Below, one piece after another: positions 5,787 to 6,781 of a stretch of DNA of 6,781 nucleotides. Numbering within the stretch: position 1 is the first letter of the stretch; the number at the start of each line of letters is the position of its first letter. The notes below the pieces were generated by a model. It was not told where the DNA came from and did not search any database. It saw only the letters and a list, made by a program, of their open reading frames with translations. A program made the position numbers and the translations under genes. The DNA lies in contig JALFCJ010000092.1 of NCBI GenBank assembly GCA_022771185.1, positions 1 to 6,781 on the forward strand, in the 5' to 3' direction. Source of the DNA: Spirochaetales bacterium (GTDB lineage Bacteria > Spirochaetota > Spirochaetia > Sphaerochaetales > Sphaerochaetaceae).

Positions 5787-6483
5787 TCCTGTAATAATCA
5801 AAATCGATGACGATACCTGGCGTATTGAGAATGACGGAGTAAGGTTTTTCCTTCTCAAAGGAAAAGAGAAGGCACTGCTTATAGATAGTGGTATGAATGT
5901 AAAAGGCGTCAGAGAGATGGCAGAGCATCTGACAGATCTTCCTTTGATACTACTTAACACTCATGGCGATATAGACCATGTGGGAGGAAACGATGAGTTC
6001 CCTTCTTTTATGATGCATCCATCTGAAGCTGCCAACTACTATGGAATGCAGAAGAGAATTGGAATAATCGACCCTGTGTATGACGGCGACATCATAGACT
6101 TAGGAGATAGAAAACTGGAAGTAATGCTTACTCCTGGCCATACTCCAGGCTCTATTATGCTTCTCGATACATCCAAGGGAGTAGTATTCTCAGGAGACTC
6201 CATACAAGACGGAAATATCTTTCTCTTTGGTCCTATGAGAGATATCAGGGCATATGCTCTCGGCTTGAAGAGGCTTGAAAAATGGAAGGGGAGATTTGAC
6301 ATAATCTATCCTTCACATGGTACATTTCCTGTCTCTCCTTCCATTGTCGACAAACTCATTGATGGAGCAAAGAGAGTCATGAGACATGAGATAGAAGGGC
6401 ATAAGGTAAGTGTTTTCGGCATGGATGTAATGGTTTATGACATCGGATGCGCAAAGATATTGGGAGATGTAAATGAGAAATAG
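5779..6483 (+). CDS. Metallo-beta-lactamase-fold hydrolase, HxDxDH variant
   Basis: A 234-aa protein from ATG 5779, or 246 aa from an in-frame GTG at 5743. It is a soluble single-domain MBL-fold protein, close in size to glyoxalase II-like and related small hydrolases. From the ATG, ALLIDSGM (~32-39) is the first core strand. THGDIDHVGG gives His62, Asp64, Asp66 and His67, where the common motif is HxHxDH, so the second ligand is Asp rather than His. TPGHTPGS contributes His121, SGDS contributes bridging Asp140, and PSHGT contributes His180. The remaining five ligands suggest a functional, probably dinuclear, metal site. Substrate is unknown. The start is uncertain: ATG 5779 begins where I expect the fold (DPVIIKIDDDTWRIE) but has no close ribosome binding site, and GTG 5743 has only a weak AGAG 4 nt upstream. 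The gene overlaps the next one by 11 bp, so the two are probably co-expressed. Confidence 0.88.
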   Translation: MADPVIIKIDDDTWRIENDGVRFFLLKGKEKALLIDSGMNVKGVREMAEHLTDLPLILLNTHGDIDHVGGNDEFPSFMMHPSEAANYYGMQKRIGIIDPVYDGDIIDLGDRKLEVMLTPGHTPGSIMLLDTSKGVVFSGDSIQDGNIFLFGPMRDIRAYALGLKRLEKWKGRFDIIYPSHGTFPVSPSIVDKLIDGAKRVMRHEIEGHKVSVFGMDVMVYDIGCAKILGDVNEK

Positions 6484-6781
6484 GGGAGAAGAAGCATATA
6501 ATTATTTTCTACAGGGTTATAACTGTTCTCAGGCTGTCGTAATGGCATATAGAGACTTCTTTCCCTCCCATGCCTTGGATACTATCCTCTCTCTTTCTTC
6601 TCCCTTCGGTGGAGGAATGGGAAGACTAAGGGAAGTGTGTGGTACAGTCAGTGGAGCTTTCATAGTATTAGGTAGCGTATATGGCTTCAATGTTCCAGGA
6701 GACAGTGAAAAGAAGAAGATTCTCTATGGAAAGATGCAGGAATTTGCAGCTCTCTTTGAGAAAGAGAATGGGAGTATTATA
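6473..6781 (+). CDS. C_GCAxxG_C_C family protein (3' end off the window)
   Basis: The frame from ATG 6473 stays open for 103 codons to the right edge. GGGAG (6462-6466) lies 6 nt upstream, inside the end of the hydrolase gene, and the two genes overlap by 11 bp. The protein begins MRNRGEEAYNYFLQGYNCSQ, and then has FGGGMGRLREVCGTVSGAFI at ~45-64 and VLGSVYG at ~65-71. This matches the small putative redox-active family named for its C_GCAxxG_C_C motif, which is recognised by a GYNC-x-Q-A segment, a GGGMGR loop and a VCG-x-VSGA helix. Cys18 and Cys56 are visible, and the remaining family cysteines would lie beyond the edge. Function is not established in the family; the conserved cysteines suggest metal or cofactor binding or redox chemistry. 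The identification rests on recalled family motifs. Confidence 0.85.
   Translation, partial: MRNRGEEAYNYFLQGYNCSQAVVMAYRDFFPSHALDTILSLSSPFGGGMGRLREVCGTVSGAFIVLGSVYGFNVPGDSEKKKILYGKMQEFAALFEKENGSII

Noticed and set aside
5718..6302. Minus-strand open frames at 5718-5960 and 6039-6302
   Set aside because: They are antisense to the MBL-fold hydrolase, whose metal-binding motifs establish the coding strand.

Overview
The window is about 6.8 kb of low-to-moderate GC bacterial DNA, densely packed with genes. Its core is an L-rhamnose catabolic operon: an AraC-type regulator followed by rhaB, rhaA and rhaD on the + strand. The host cannot be named with certainty. The left-hand lipoprotein has a loose lipobox (T-V-S-C, no Leu at -3), and together with base composition and gene content this suggests a host-associated anaerobe. 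A gut spirochaete (Spirochaetota) is my preferred guess and a Firmicute is the main alternative. This is inference only.

Layout, left to right. (1) Positions 1-383, minus strand: the N-terminal part of a lipoprotein whose exported domain resembles the C-terminal domain of the SAM hydrolase / SAM-dependent chlorinase family. It runs off the left edge. (2) Positions 384-478: a compact divergent control region. A TTGACA-N18-TATAGG promoter faces left and a TATAAT -10 faces right, and the two -10 elements overlap. A 13-bp dyad (TGTCA-AGC-TGACA) covers the leftward -35. (3) Positions 479-1450: AraC-family regulator with an N-terminal cupin. (4) Positions 1491-4841: rhaB (rhamnulokinase), rhaA (L-rhamnose isomerase) and rhaD (rhamnulose-1-phosphate aldolase), which overlap each other. 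(5) Positions 4804-5700, minus strand: a ten-helix EamA/DMT transporter whose 3' end overlaps the 3' end of rhaD by 38 bp. (6) Positions 5779-6483, plus strand: a metallo-beta-lactamase-fold hydrolase. (7) From 6473 to the right edge: the start of a C_GCAxxG_C_C family protein, overlapping the hydrolase gene by 11 bp.

How the genes work together. RhaA converts L-rhamnose to L-rhamnulose, RhaB phosphorylates it at C1, and RhaD splits the product into DHAP and L-lactaldehyde. The AraC protein is the likely rhamnose-responsive activator. No mutarotase, lactaldehyde oxidoreductase or recognisable dedicated rhamnose importer lies in the window. The convergent DMT transporter is the only membrane transport candidate. 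The hydrolase and the cysteine-motif protein form a separate two-gene unit with no evident link to rhamnose.

I found no RNA genes, mobile elements, CRISPR arrays or clearly new multigene system. The points most worth a second look are the overlapping promoters, the rhaB start site, the tail-to-tail overlap of rhaD with the transporter gene, the early-ending RhaB, the HxDxDH variant in the hydrolase, and the lipoprotein-anchored SAM-hydrolase-like domain.
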